A stretch of 64,000 bases of DNA, taken from NCBI GenBank assembly GCA_034336665.1, contig CM067592.1:43119761-43183760 (forward strand). Direction: 5' to 3'. This stretch comes from Luscinia megarhynchos (Eukaryota > Chordata > Aves > Passeriformes > Turdidae). Below the pieces are notes generated by a model. It saw nothing but the letters and a program-made list of their open reading frames with translations. It searched no databases and had not been told where the DNA came from. Below are positions 8,884-21,065 of this stretch, piece after piece. Positions within the stretch are counted from its first letter, which is position 1. Every line of letters starts with the position of its first letter. A program made the translations under genes and the position numbers.

Positions 8884-11800
8884 AGACCCTGTAGATATTT
8901 CCTTTGAACAGGAGTAAGGATAGTTACAGTAAGGACTGCTGACTGTGCCACACAGCAAGAGTACCAATTTTTCAGCTTCAGTCTTCAAAACTGGGCGATC
9001 TTACTTTTGTTGTCTCTGTTGTGTCACTATGGAAGAGCTGTCTCCATATCCCTGAGTGAAGTCATTAGACACAAGTGTGCAAATCCTTCACCTTCTGCAT
9101 ACCTGGAGGTTTTCAAGGGAATTTGGCACAGAGGTGTTTGTGCCATGCTGAGAAGCAGGCACATGAGAATATGCAAAGGAAGCTCCCTCCCCTGCACTAC
9201 CTACTGTGCATGAACAAGCCCTGCCTAGTTCACTTCAGGGGACAAGGACAGAGATCCTTCAGAACTGTCACTGGGACATAAAGAAAACTTTGCAAATGAG
9301 TACCACTGGTGTACAAAAATACATGTTTTTTCCAGCCACATACATCTGCTGCATCAGCATCCAAAGCATACATTATTTGGGTGGGAAGTTGTCAGTGGAA
9401 GAAAAGGGGATGAAAATTGCCAATTATTTTCATTCCAGGTAGAAAAAAAATAAAATTTAAACTTAATTTATTCTGAATTTGGATGAAGGAATCTTTGAAA
9501 AAATAATTGTGGTTTGAAATTGGAAACTCAAGCCTGTATCTAAACTAAAGCTTTTATTGTTGTGCAATTTTAAAAATTCATTCTGCTTGAAATCTGCAAA
9601 CCTCCTAAAATTACTGTCACGTTCACATGAGAAATACCTAAAATGCCAAGTATTTGTGGGATAATTGTTGTTTACTTGACATTTGTTGCTGCCCTGTATT
9701 TCAGCAGACACATGCTTGCACAGTTCAGCCATTAAGCTTAACATCAGCCACTTTGCAAAGTTAAATAATTCAGCTGTTTGCATTTGCCTACTAATTGCTG
9801 AGAGCAGCCATCCACACAAAGGATTAAGTGACTATTATTCTTCAGAATAATATAAGTCTTTTATTCTGTAGGAAGTCTAAAAAATTTCATTTGGTACTTT
9901 CAAGTATAGCATCTCTAGGAATAATTTTATGGAGTACAGCAAGTTAAAACTCTGCTTGGGCCTGTATATCAAATTCCATCTTGATGTGCTTTTAACTCTA
10001 GAAAAACATTTTGGAACGGAAATAGCAATTGGCTCTTAACTTCATCTACTACTAGTGAAGTGCTGTTTTACTTCTAGAATGAAACATCTCATTTTAAAAA
10101 ACCCAAAACAAATAAGCTGTCATGTCCAAAAGCATTTCAAAGACTGCAGTAGGCATTAATGAAGACAGCAGACTCTTCTGTGATAGGGGTGCTGAAAACA
10201 ACACAGCAGTATATAATCAAATGAATACTTTATGAGTCATTATAAATCTGTCTTGAGATAGTGCCTAGAAACTAGAATTACATTCTTCCCCTAAACACTT
10301 TTAACTTAGTGGACCTTATTGCAGAATTTTTACAAGCATCTGTGTCTTTTAAAAAAGATTTCCTTCCCTTTGCATTGATAACTCCTCCATGGAGTTCATC
10401 AGTAAGAAATCAAGGCATTCATTTCAAGACTGTAATTTTCAGACTGTTCTGTTCAGTTTGACTAATCTGCTATGTATACATCTCAAGGGTTCCTTCCCTG
10501 GTTAAATAAATACAGAGGCTTTCACTAACTCTTGCACTTGCTGTTTTGTGAGTAGCAATAACACTAGTTTAGCAAAGGAAAAATAGTTGCGCTGGATTTA
10601 GCTTTAAATTATTAGACGGTATCTCTTGCATAAATGAAAGCAATTTTATTTCCTTTGTAGCTTTTACAAAGTGATGATGTCTAAGGTTGGAGTTCTTTGG
10701 TTCATTTTAGTGATTTCATAAGCAAGGGGTTGTGCCTGGACAGCAGGGTGTGATGCAGTGCTGCAACACCAGTGTGGGTAGCAGCAGATGCAGCTGAACA
10801 AGTTCAGTGCCAGAGCTCTGTAGGTGACTTGAACTTGGACTAACTCTCTGTCCAGCCAGGCAGGTCCATGAGCTAGTGCTGGCTCAGAACTGGCTCCCAG
10901 ACTACCACTCAGTGACTCAGTTCTCACTCATGCTTTCGAAAAGACATGGGCTTTTAAAGTCACATCTCACAACTTTTAGTTAGTTGTGCATCCCTGGGCT
11001 TGTTTTCCTGACAGGTGTGGAGTTCAGTCATGGCTGAAGTGTACATTCATCATCGTCTTTGACCCTGCTGCCTTATGCCAACATCTTTGATGCCAGGTGA
11101 CACTGGCTAGTGCTGCTGGAGGAAGGATGGATTCAGATGGATGGCTTAGGCATGCAGGAACACCCAGAAGTACCCTTCTCTTCCCATACTGGTGGGAGCT
11201 GCAGTCTCCGGAGCAGTTTTTCAATTTCAGTAGTTACTTTGTTTCCCACATCAGAATCAGCATTGCCTAGGTGTTTGCACATCTTCAGGTAAAACTCAGT
11301 GCTGTCCCAAAGTCTGACAAGACCCTCCATAACTGTCACGGGCTTGCATTGCTCTACCGTGCTCGTGGACCTGGATTTCTGAGTTAGTTACCTCTGTTCA
11401 TGCCTCAGCAATACTTCATTGACCCTCACAGCTTAGGATGTCAGCTGCAGGGCATACATGCACTTGCTGCAATTACTATGGTCTGGAGGATGTTGGAAGA
11501 AGCCTCACTTCAGAGAAGCTCTCAAATATTACTCTTGTTTTGCCTTCCATAAAATCTACTGAACTCTGTTATTCCAAGGAAAGGTTTTTTGAGCTGTTCA
11601 CTCGTGTGTAATTTTTGTTCCACAGAAGTGCTTTATGATTTCATGATTGTTGTTTATATCCCTATGTCATCTGCAAAACTGGCTGTGTTGCCATGTTGTG
11701 GAAACAAAGCTGGGTCAGAGAAATGTATGGTTTGTGATCGTACTGGTAGTTTTGAAAACTAGTGTGAAGCCCTTTCAACCCCGGTGCTGCCTATACTGCA

Positions 11801-11959
11801 GCACTGAGCTGTGCAAGAACCAGCTTCCGACTTCTGGGGGCTTCCTTCCTTACAGAATTGAAAAGGGGAAGGCTTTATTTTAAGATTACATTATTGCAAG
11901 AGCAGTATGTGATTAATGAAGGCTTTGAGCTTATTATAGGCATGATCAGTCTATGCTGT
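8884..11959. other. Non-coding single-copy DNA
   Basis: AT-rich, CpG-poor sequence. The longest open frame (118 codons, minus, 9819-9463) has no recognisable domain and fits chance. No transposable element recognised. Confidence 0.6.
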
Positions 11960-12110
11960 AAATGGCTGTAAACAAAGCAGGGGAAGGTAATGTAGCTAAT
12001 TCTAAGCCAATGTTTATAAACAACTTGTCAAACTTTATCACTGTTGGTTAATGTCTATTAGTAATGTATCAATGCTTTATAAACTATTTATAAATGGAAT
12101 CTTAATATAG
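11960..12110. promoter_or_regulatory. Candidate cis-element with forkhead-type motifs
   Basis: TGTAAACA at 11967-11974 is a textbook forkhead core. TGTTTATAAACA at 12011-12022 is a perfect 12-bp palindrome containing two opposed forkhead half-cores. Homeodomain-type TTAAT, ATTAG and TAATG words lie between 12045 and 12070. This is motif evidence only; AT-rich DNA yields such words by chance. Confidence 0.2.
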
Positions 12111-14510
12111 GAAGAAGCTTATTCAACTTGATTCTATGCTTGTTGTTAAGCACACAGAATCTTCTTCAGCTCCAGCCTGCACAGGTATTTCTTCTAAGAT
12201 TCAGAGATGTAGTACTGCACAAACACTTAAGTTTGTTTGCCTTGATAAATGCAAATCTCATATGCTGATAGAAGAAAGAAAAATCACACCATTCAGAAGG
12301 TTCTGACCTGGTACCAATTTACTACTGGTTATATTCTCCCTGATACTCTGCTCTGATCCCTCTCCAAATGACTGAATGATGAAAGTTTGCAATATTTGGT
12401 TGTTGGTCCCAGGTTTTATGTTGGATAAATATACAGAAGAAATTTTGCTATGTAATTTTAAGTAATCACACTATATTTGATCTCCTAATCTATGAAAAAT
12501 GTAAAATGCTACTGAAGAGGAAATGATTCACTGGCCTTAAGAAATGAGCAGACAACCCTCTCAAGATGCCACAAGGAAACATTAGGACCAGGTATTTCAA
12601 TGGAACTCAGCCCAGGTGAATACACTTCCTTGACCCCTCCTTTCCACGTGATGTCTGCAGTAACAAAATTTTTAACAGAATTGTTGATGTCACTTCTTCC
12701 TGTAGATGAATGCTGTTTTGTGCAGTTCTGCCTATTGGATGTGTCATAGGAATGTGACGTGTTAGAATATTCATATTCAATCCAAAAATAGAAATTTTTT
12801 TACAGAGCAGAATGGTGCTGTGCTAAATAATTCAGGACAATAGGAAGCAATAAGTGTTTTTCAAAATGTAATCTAAAATGTTCCATATCTGTTCTTTATA
12901 AACAAATCTCCATTATCCATGACTGGATTACACAGTTACAATTTAACTAAACGATGCTAAAAATAAAATAAATTCAGCTATTTTTTTTTCTTTCTCTATA
13001 TTCAGGAGTAATTTTATGATTTTTTTTTTTAAAGATGGCATGTTGCACTAGCCTAATTTGCCCACAGTGTAAACTGTTCATTGAGTCCTTTCCTCCACAA
13101 GCCACCTCCCCCATCTGGACCATCCATCATTTGCCCTGGGTGTCTGACACCTGACAATGCATCCACCCTACCACAACAAACTGATCTCTAAAAGAGCAGC
13201 TTTAATGAGGCAGAACAAAGACCAAATGTCTGTACAACACACTTGTGACCTAGCAATGGATGTTTCTTGTGGCATCCCACAGGCTCTAGACCACACCACT
13301 CAGTGCACCAGCTTCCTTCCCTAGCCTCACTCTCCACCAAGCATCCCATAAGTTGGGAAGGGAAAGCCAGCATGAAAGTGAATGCATTCCCTGAGACGTG
13401 TTTTTGATTTCCTTGTTTTTTTCCAGTTTGATGTGAGCTGTATTTTGTTGAGGTTGACAAACAAGGCAGCATTGCTGTGTATTAATGAGGCAGTGCAAGC
13501 TCTCAACACGTGTTCAGAGTTAGCTTGCAATTAACAGATGAGGGCCTGTATTGAGTTGTTTCTGATTCCTGTAGTGTTACTAAAAGGAATGACCTGTGCT
13601 GTTTGTCTTCATCTGGGAAACAAAGTCATTAATGTTAGACACCATAAATTGGCTCCTCTACACTGTAATGCGGTTTCTTGAAAAGTGATCTAAGCTTGAT
13701 GTTTTACTGAGCTGCACCTAGGTGAGGAACCAAATGGTTAGGGACAAGCAATGTATTAGCATTAGTGAAGCTCAAGGAAAAAGCAGAACAGTGGGGTCTT
13801 CCAAAAGCATTTTGCAGTGAAGAGCCAAAACTTGTGTGTAAATTTTTTAAATTAAAGGTCTGTCAAAGGAACTTGCAAATTCACTGTACATGCTGGAAAA
13901 ACAAGCACTAGGAAAGAATATTATATGGACCACACAAAGCAAGAAAATCAAAGGAGTATTTTTAAACCACCTTAGTGATTTAGGAATTACTGCCATCATT
14001 TGGGAAAATGACAGGCTTATGAAACTAAAACTTTTTGCGCATCAATGAGACATTGGTTCCTAAGTGCCTACAGACCCCTGCCTGCAAAAACATCAAAATG
14101 GAATTAGGAGTAAGTGTCCAGAGCACAGGACATTGGGATATTGCCAGGCCACAAGCCCAGACTCAAATACTCCTCCTCTATGTCACCCTGCACTGGATGC
14201 ATCAAAGCTTCAGCTAGCTCTGCAAAAATCACTAGAGGTTACCTTAAGAGGCTGCAAAATGTAGCAAGATGAGTGCTTGAGTCCTCTTAGAGACCTCCTA
14301 AGGCCAAAGTAGATGGTACTTGTGATGTATGAAGAATAAACTTGCATAGTATTTCTGTGTTAATTCATAGTCTGTCTACCCCTCTGGATAAAGTATCACA
14401 TGTGACAGTTTAGGGGCCATTTTATCAACTCCCATGCAAAGAAAGCAGAAAATGTGAAACATTCTCTTTCTGCCTCTTTAATGTCTCTTTTGTTTTTTTC
14501 TTCCCATTAG
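12111..14510. other. Non-coding single-copy DNA
   Basis: No gene supported. Short T runs at about 12980-12989 and 13019-13031. Overlapping short minus-strand frames at 13188-13530 share no recognised domain. Confidence 0.55.
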
Positions 14511-14814
14511 CAAATTCTGCTGTTTGACAATTGAGACAGCTCTGTTTAACAACACCCTGGTTTGGTTTCATGGGAGATATGCTGGAAAGAAACGCCTGAA
14601 AACATGTCAGACAATTGCACTCACTTCTGAATTAATAAAAGCTCTCCTTCAAAAAAAAGGGATGGGAAATCATCCGTCACTCTACACTGCTTCTTTCATT
14701 TTCCCCACTGCTTTCGGCTTTAGAGATTGGCCAGCAGCATCTCTTCATCTGCTCATATTGTCCCATCATGAGCCCTCTGGTGGACTCCATTTGATGTGAG
14801 AATGAGACTTACAG
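14511..14814 (+). other. Exon-like segment (candidate cryptic or lineage-specific exon)
   Basis: A strong acceptor-like tract (TGTCTCTTTTGTTTTTTTC then TTCCCATTAG) ends at 14510, and a fair donor (ACAG|GTTAGC) follows 14814. From 14511 one frame stays open for about 95 codons to a TGA at 14797-14799. The predicted peptide (LTIETALFNNTLVWFHGRYA and onward) matches nothing I know. It could be a cryptic or 3'-terminal exon, or chance. No promoter or polyadenylation evidence links it to a transcript. Confidence 0.15.
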
Positions 14815-16330
14815 GTTAGCTCCTTGATAAGTTTTATTTCAACCTCCTGCTTCTATGAAAGTGCAGAACTCCATCAAGCCACTCAGGTCTTCTCTTTGCA
14901 CTCTGCTCTCCTGCCAGCCCGAGTGGCAAACGGTGCAAAACATCTTCACAGCAGATCTGTGACCAGGGTCAAGAGCACTTTCTTTTCAAACAGGCACTCT
15001 TTGGACAGTTGTAGAAGCTGACCTTTGTACTCTCACTGTAGTGAATGGGCTTGAAAACTGCTGAGCTGAAAAAGAGATTTTTTGACACCTTGCACTTTAA
15101 CGTGGGCAAAGATATTCACCCACAGTAGCAGCCTGGCAGCCAGTGAGGAAATGAGAGAAATGATGACTTCTTCATAGACAAACTGCAACAACAGGTCTCT
15201 GTTGTGGCAATAGGGACACCAGGTTTGCACTGAAACAGAGGAGAAATCTGTCACAGATCAAGTAATGCTTTGCACTCACAGTTTAGCAACAGTTGAGCAT
15301 TGGTAAATGATGCACTGTGGAATGTGTAGAGCATACACTGTAACAACCAACTGTAACAGTTCTTAAAAAGGCATATAAAGGGCTTAGATGCAAAGTAAAA
15401 TCAGTAGAAAAATGAAATTAGCAATATCCAGAATTCAGAGAACTTTTATCCTAAAGCTAGGACTCAAGGTCTGCACGACTGAAAATTTTTCTCCGTTTCT
15501 TAACTAGGTAAAAATAGCTTTTTTCTTTTTATTTTGTAAAATGAAAAAAAAGAACTAACAGAAAAAAAAACTTTAGCTAGGTATTTCTGTTTTGGATCTG
15601 GATACAAATGTGTTTTGCAAGGGCTCTTTCTCTTATCCCAGGCTGATTTCCTCTAAACCAGAAAATAACTGAAACTTCAGCAGAAATGGAAAGCTGCCTC
15701 ATTGTGATTCTTGCGACTTTCTGATGAAACTTACAACATATCCGTACATTTAAGGAATGTTGCTTATATTTAAGTACGAAGCCACAATTTCCATACCAAA
15801 CATGGACAGATTTTAGTTGTAGTATTACTGAGAGAAACGTGTTCCTGTAGTTCCTGAGATTTCAGATCCTGTGCTGATGTTTCCTACACATCTGCTGCAA
15901 AGATCAAAACTGTAGAAGGTGAAGTTTCTGTCTTTTTTGGGAGAGTGAGGTACCATAAAGACAGCAGGGAGGGGATAGGAGCTAAATAAGTCACATTACT
16001 GTCTCCTAGTCAATGGACAGGGCAATGGAAAGTGGAGCTGTCTTTCCTCTGTGCCACCTACACCTTCCTGTGATAAGCAGTCAACACACAAATATCTGCC
16101 ATGGGCTGTGCATCATATGTATAAATCAGAAGTCCCACACAGTGGTACAAAGATAAGGACTTGATCCTTTGCTGGGTTGCAGGAACAGTCATTTATCTGC
16201 TCTGAGTCTGATTGTCAGGGCCTGAGGAACAGACCTTTGAAACTCCCCTCCCCTCTCATCTCTTTTTCTTTCTTCCTTTTTTCATCTAAGTAATGGAGAA
16301 AATGAGGCTGAAAAATATAGAAGTATGTTC
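14815..16330. other. Non-coding single-copy DNA
   Basis: No gene seen. At 15349-15361 the near-palindrome AACTGTAACAGTT holds two opposed MYB-type CAGTT cores, 12 bases before a TATA-like word (ATATAAAG at about 15373). A chance origin cannot be excluded. Confidence 0.55.
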
Positions 16331-16745
16331 AAGAAAGACTTGGCTGGAAGAGGTCCAATGGAGGCAATTTGGAGGGGGCTGGAGACTTCCCCCTGCAAAA
16401 ATAGGCTTTGGGATGCATCTGGCTCAGCCAGCAGCAGGAGCAACTGTGAGCATTTATTAGCACCCCAGTGCCCATGGTTTGGGGATGAGCAGTGCTTACG
16501 GGAGATGGAGAGACAGTGGTCATGATTTGAAACAGGCGATATACAGGGTGGAGAAAATCACTGTAAGAATTATTAGATATCAGAGCAGGATCCAGAGTGG
16601 CTGCAAAGTCTCTCTTGGATGTGGTTTTCAAGAACTGACTTGAAAAACTCTGAGCAACCCGTTCTGAACTAGTAGGTGGTTGCTCTGAACAGGAGGTTGG
16701 ACTAACCTCGCTCCTGAATAATTCTGTTATTCTAATACATATCAG
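16331..16745 (+). mobile_element. Degenerate CR1 LINE 3' end
   Basis: The tail at about 16590-16740 follows the CR1 3' pattern. It has CTGCAAAGTCTCTCTTGGA, then CTGAGCAACC and GAACAGGAGGTTGGACTA, and ends in imperfect ATTCTGTTATTCTA repeats. The piece GGTCCAATGGAGGC through GGGGGCTGGAGACTTCCCC at 16351-16395 resembles the C-terminal coding part. The middle (about 16440-16560) is too diverged to align by eye. It belongs to a different, older CR1 group than copies A to C. Confidence 0.6.
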
Positions 16746-18543
16746 AATCAAGTGAACAATTTTTTCTCAAATAAAGGTGGAAATAAAATACACTGTACAG
16801 GTTCCTGTAGCCTTGACTACAAGCTATTCAAGCACATTTTATTTCTCATTGCAATCTATGCTCAAACTCAATTGCAAAAATCGCTAAAGAGGAAACAAAT
16901 GCTCCTCATATAAACATGGTATGTAGTTGTCTAAGCTACGTATGGGCTCCACCGGAATGGCTTTCAGGGCTGATCTCTGCCTTGGTCTAAGCCTCCACAG
17001 TATTAATTTAAATTTGCAAGGCTTTTGCCAAGGCACTTGTCCCAAAATCTTAGGACGGTCTGAATCTCTTCTCTTCAGGCAGCAAAATTCTCAAGCTGCT
17101 TCAGTCTGAGTCCTTAGCTGATATTTTACTGTTGAAGAAGGCATGCAGTTTCTTTGCTGATCTCGGTTATACAAAGTGGTAATCTATAAAAAGTGATAGT
17201 TCTATACTATCTTGTTCAATGGGAGGGACAGATACAGCAATATGTCAGCAAGCAGCTGCCCCAGAGCACTGTGAAATGCCTGTGCTGGGCTTGGTTTAGC
17301 TGGTATAGCGTTAGAGCTAGTAATTCACTGCAAAATCCAACATCAAGTCTAAGTTTTGCAAACCCAAAATTTGTGATGTGCAGTTGTGGCTTGCACTGCA
17401 CCCATGTCTTTCACGAAACGTGGTTGGTTTCCCACTTTTTCTCTGAGAGTGGGAAAGTCACTAGCTAGAATCAGTAAAGGCTCAAATACAAGGAAACTTT
17501 GCAGAGCCTGTAGGAGTTGAGTACACTGCCAAAATGACAGTAATTTATCTTTGTTAGCAGTGCTAAGGATGTTGCACAAACTTGTAGGAAATTTCCACGC
17601 AGGGAAAGAACAGCACTCCTCCCACCACCTTGTGTTTTCACTGAAGCTCTCACAAGACACAAACTGTTACAAAATGACCCAGAGCTGCATCACAAACAGC
17701 AGCCAAAGCCACTGATGCTCTCACTGCTCCAGCTCCCTGGGCCCTCTTACTAGGTGAAGGTCAATGAAAATAATAAATTAGCTCATACCTGTGATTTGGG
17801 AGAAAATATTTAAAATACAGTCTGGTAAAAAAACTGAAAGCCACTACAAAAGTTTAAACAGTATTTTGTGGGTTTATGATTTCTCAAGCTAATTTCAAAA
17901 CAGAAGGGGATGAAGGGTAAGGGAGTAGCTGACTCAATTTTTGATTTTTGAACTCTCACAAATAGCAGTATGCTTTCCAAGGATTTTGATCCCTATTCCA
18001 CCATCAATATAAAACACCCACATTTTTGAAACTGCTCCATCACCACCCTGACGCATGTTCTTTGAAAACATAGAAAAATGGTGTTTTCTACTTGTTTTGC
18101 TAGATACACAGAAATTGATCTGAACACTTTGGTTTTATACAAACAAATGGGACCTAGACATTCTGAGATATATAAAAAACACATTTTCACATAGGTTCAG
18201 CTGGGATTTTTGTTATAATTTCTGTGCTTGTCCCATTACCTAGTGAAACTGAAAATGTTAATAGAAAGACACTTTCAGCCTCTGAAGGCCAAATCTTTAC
18301 TGGCAGAATTACTCGTTTGAGAGGTTTGGGGAGGGAAGCAGTTGTGGTTGTTTGGTATGACTCTAAGACCACACGTCACTGTGGCAAACACAGTCAAATG
18401 ATGGGGGGTTGTTTTTCCATTGCATCAAGAACTGATTTATCTCTGAGCTGTTTGTGTTTATTTCTTTGGAAATTTGCTAACGTGTAACTCAGGTAACTGG
18501 TACATTGTGTTATTCGAAGACTTCTTGTTTTAAAGTGTATCCT
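16746..18543. other. Non-coding single-copy DNA, nothing recognised
   Basis: Short open frames only. No repeat family, RNA gene or promoter-like composition. Confidence 0.55.
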
Positions 18544-18557
18544 CCACTTTAAAGTGG
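18544..18557. repeat. Perfect 14-bp palindrome CCACTTTAAAGTGG
   Basis: It is self-complementary. Related words repeat nearby: TTTTAAAGTG about 20 bases upstream and CCACTT about 5 bases downstream. Each arm contains AAGTGG, similar to the NKX2-type core. It could be a paired binding site or chance. Confidence 0.9.
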
Positions 18558-20819
18558 CTTCCACTTCATGTCTTAGCAGATTCCTGTTCTGTTGGACCTT
18601 ATGTTAATGCTCTGCCCTGTTCCAATAGGGACTTATTGGTGTCCCATGCAGATAGTTTAAATTATTTTAATGAGGAGAGAGGCAGTATTAACTTTTTCAC
18701 AATTCAGTGGATTTTTTCATGGAAGTTGAATTAATTTGCCAAAGCAGCTCTAATACACACACAGGCAAACATGAAAATAGCTCAGTTCAACTAGGGGTGA
18801 AAAAGAGGCCTTGGTGCAGCATCTGTAGTAGGAGATACCGACACAATACTGCATCTATCAGACAAAGACAATAACTGCACTTTCTGGATTCACTTTCTCC
18901 ATCTTATGGGAAAGGCTGCCATCCCTGTGGAGCAGCATGTCTTTCATTCCTGGTCAGAGCTGAGATGGGCATGCAGTGCCCATCCCTTCCATTGCATCTG
19001 GCCCCAGAAGGCCAAGAACATGCCATTTCAAGTTAAATGCAGGTAATATAACCCTGAAAGTCAGGTTCACTAGACCTCCACAAGTGATGCAGATATCTGC
19101 CTGAGTGAACTGACACTCTGGGAAGACATCTCAGATGACAGCTGCTGATTCTTGGTGTATAGAAGAGTGTCTTTTCTTGGTCTGTGATTCCCAGTTCCAC
19201 ACACAGATCTGCCTTCCACCCACTGCCTGTATATTGTCTTCTTGTCCACTTTTTCTCAGACATCATGAGCCTTTCCAAGATATCTGGCATCTCTAGAAAG
19301 GGCAGGACTGTTTTACCCTTGCCAGCCTGCCTGGTGGGAGAGAGGAAGTGGTGGGAGGTCTGTATGGGAGTGATACAGCAAGTCCATTGTCCCTGTTTCA
19401 TTGTGCTTTAGGATTTCTGAAGGGCACTCGAAAGGGGGTTTCCCTGACTAATGCATAGTCCTGCCAATTTAGGAAGCAAAACGTCTTATTACACTCTTAT
19501 ATTGGAGAATTTCAAACCTGAAGGTGGAGCTGCACTGGCTCAATGCAAGCTTGAGAAAAAGCTCTACCAGATAACAATGTTCCTCCTTTACACCTTTCTG
19601 AGTAAAATTAAGATTAGAGCACTGGACTCATGTGGTGAAAAATTGCCTGGGTCTCCACTAATTTACTTTGGTACCTATAATAAAATATTTCAAAAGAAAT
19701 TTATGAAGAAATACAGATCTCCCAATTGCTCTCTTCCATCTGAAAATGAAGCTAACCATGTGTACCTTCTAGTAATTTTTTGCAAGAATTTCAGAATACA
19801 GATTAAGGTATGCTTTGGGTTTAAGCAACTCCCAGAATTATTTGAACTAAATTTTTGGCTGAGGCATCATCTTTGTAGTAGTGCAAATAAATTAGTTATT
19901 TATCTAAATTTCAGAATTTCTTGAAGGCAGTAAAGGTCTGTGCAGAAAATAAGGAGATGGTCCTGTGCTCCTCACCCTTACCTCCCTGTCCCCAGTTGTT
20001 TGTTGCAATCTTATACCAACTCTAGTGCCTATGCACATATGACCAGACCGATCAGGGAGCTGATCTGCCTTAAAAGTTAGAACCTGTAGTGTCCCAGAAT
20101 AATTTTTCAGTGTTGGTCCTTTGTCGCATTATTTTGCTTGTCCCTTGCTGTCAACACAAAAACAAGAGCAGAAGGGCAATACAACCTCTTTAGAAACAGA
20201 TTGCTGGATATCAGTCTTAATCTTCACAAATAGAGCAACTTCAATTTCCTTCATGCCAAGGAACATAAATAATTCCTGCTGTAGAAGACCCATTTGCTTT
20301 CCTTGATTATTTTATACATGAACCACATAAGTGAGAATTGGTCACAGTGGTTATAGTTTTAGGTCCCACTTTTGAGCAATAGGAGTGTGTGTTTTTTGCT
20401 GTAGTGTGTGCAGTCCTTGTACTACCCAAAACTGTATGTACATCTGTCTCCTCAAAGTCATATCACTTTGGATTGGAAAAGAAAGTAGCATTGTCATACT
20501 CCTAAACACCGCATGGTAATCCGCCCCACGGTTCCAAAGTAGAAGCAAAGTGGAAGATTCTACTGGCTGACAAAGATTATCCTCTGTTTCCTGTTTCAGG
20601 GAAGAAAAATGAGCAAAAATAAAGGTCATCTGTGTTTATATTAACTATACAACAGTTCCACAATGTTTCGTAACAAACTTGGGTCATTATTTATCCACTT
20701 CTCCTTTATATCACAGCTTTGAACTCTGGGTTTGCTTATCATGATATTTCTAAAATCTGTAAACAGTCAGGGAGAAGTATTCTAGTTTTCTAAATAGAGC
20801 ATTAGGTCATTTTATTATC
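18558..20819. other. Non-coding DNA with one 157-codon ATG open frame
   Basis: The frame 19451-19924 (+) begins with a true ATG and runs 157 codons in AT-rich DNA. The product starts MHSPANLGSK and is Lys/Phe/Leu-rich, with no recognised domain, signal peptide or Kozak-grade context. At this base composition roughly one such frame is expected by chance in a window this size, so I do not call a gene. Confidence 0.5.
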
Positions 20820-21065
20820 AGAGAATATAACGCTGCCCATCTGTTGTTGTTTCACATGTGGAACAGCAGGCAGCCTCCTCCTAACCGTTAATTATTTCAA
20901 GGAAGTCACTGCAGCAGCTCTGCCATAAGGGCCCAGTTTCATTTCTGCTCTTCGTGACAGCTTTCCCACAGCCATACGTGAAGTGCGGGTAGTGCTGCAC
21001 TAAAAACACCCATCCACGCAAACCCCCAGCTAACAGCACACTCTGGGTACAACTCGCTTCGAATG
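20820..21065. promoter_or_regulatory. Candidate enhancer: isolated CpG-rich pocket
   Basis: About eight CpG sites fall in 245 bases, while the flanks have almost none. It contains an E-box-like CACATGTG, AACCGTTAATTA (MYB-type and homeodomain-type words together) and a TACGTGA word. CpG retention can mark an unmethylated or conserved regulatory element. No exon is visible in it. Confidence 0.25.

Noticed and set aside
19451..19924. 157-codon ATG frame as a gene
   Set aside because: It has no domain, signal or codon-use evidence, and roughly one frame of this length is expected by chance in AT-rich DNA of this size.
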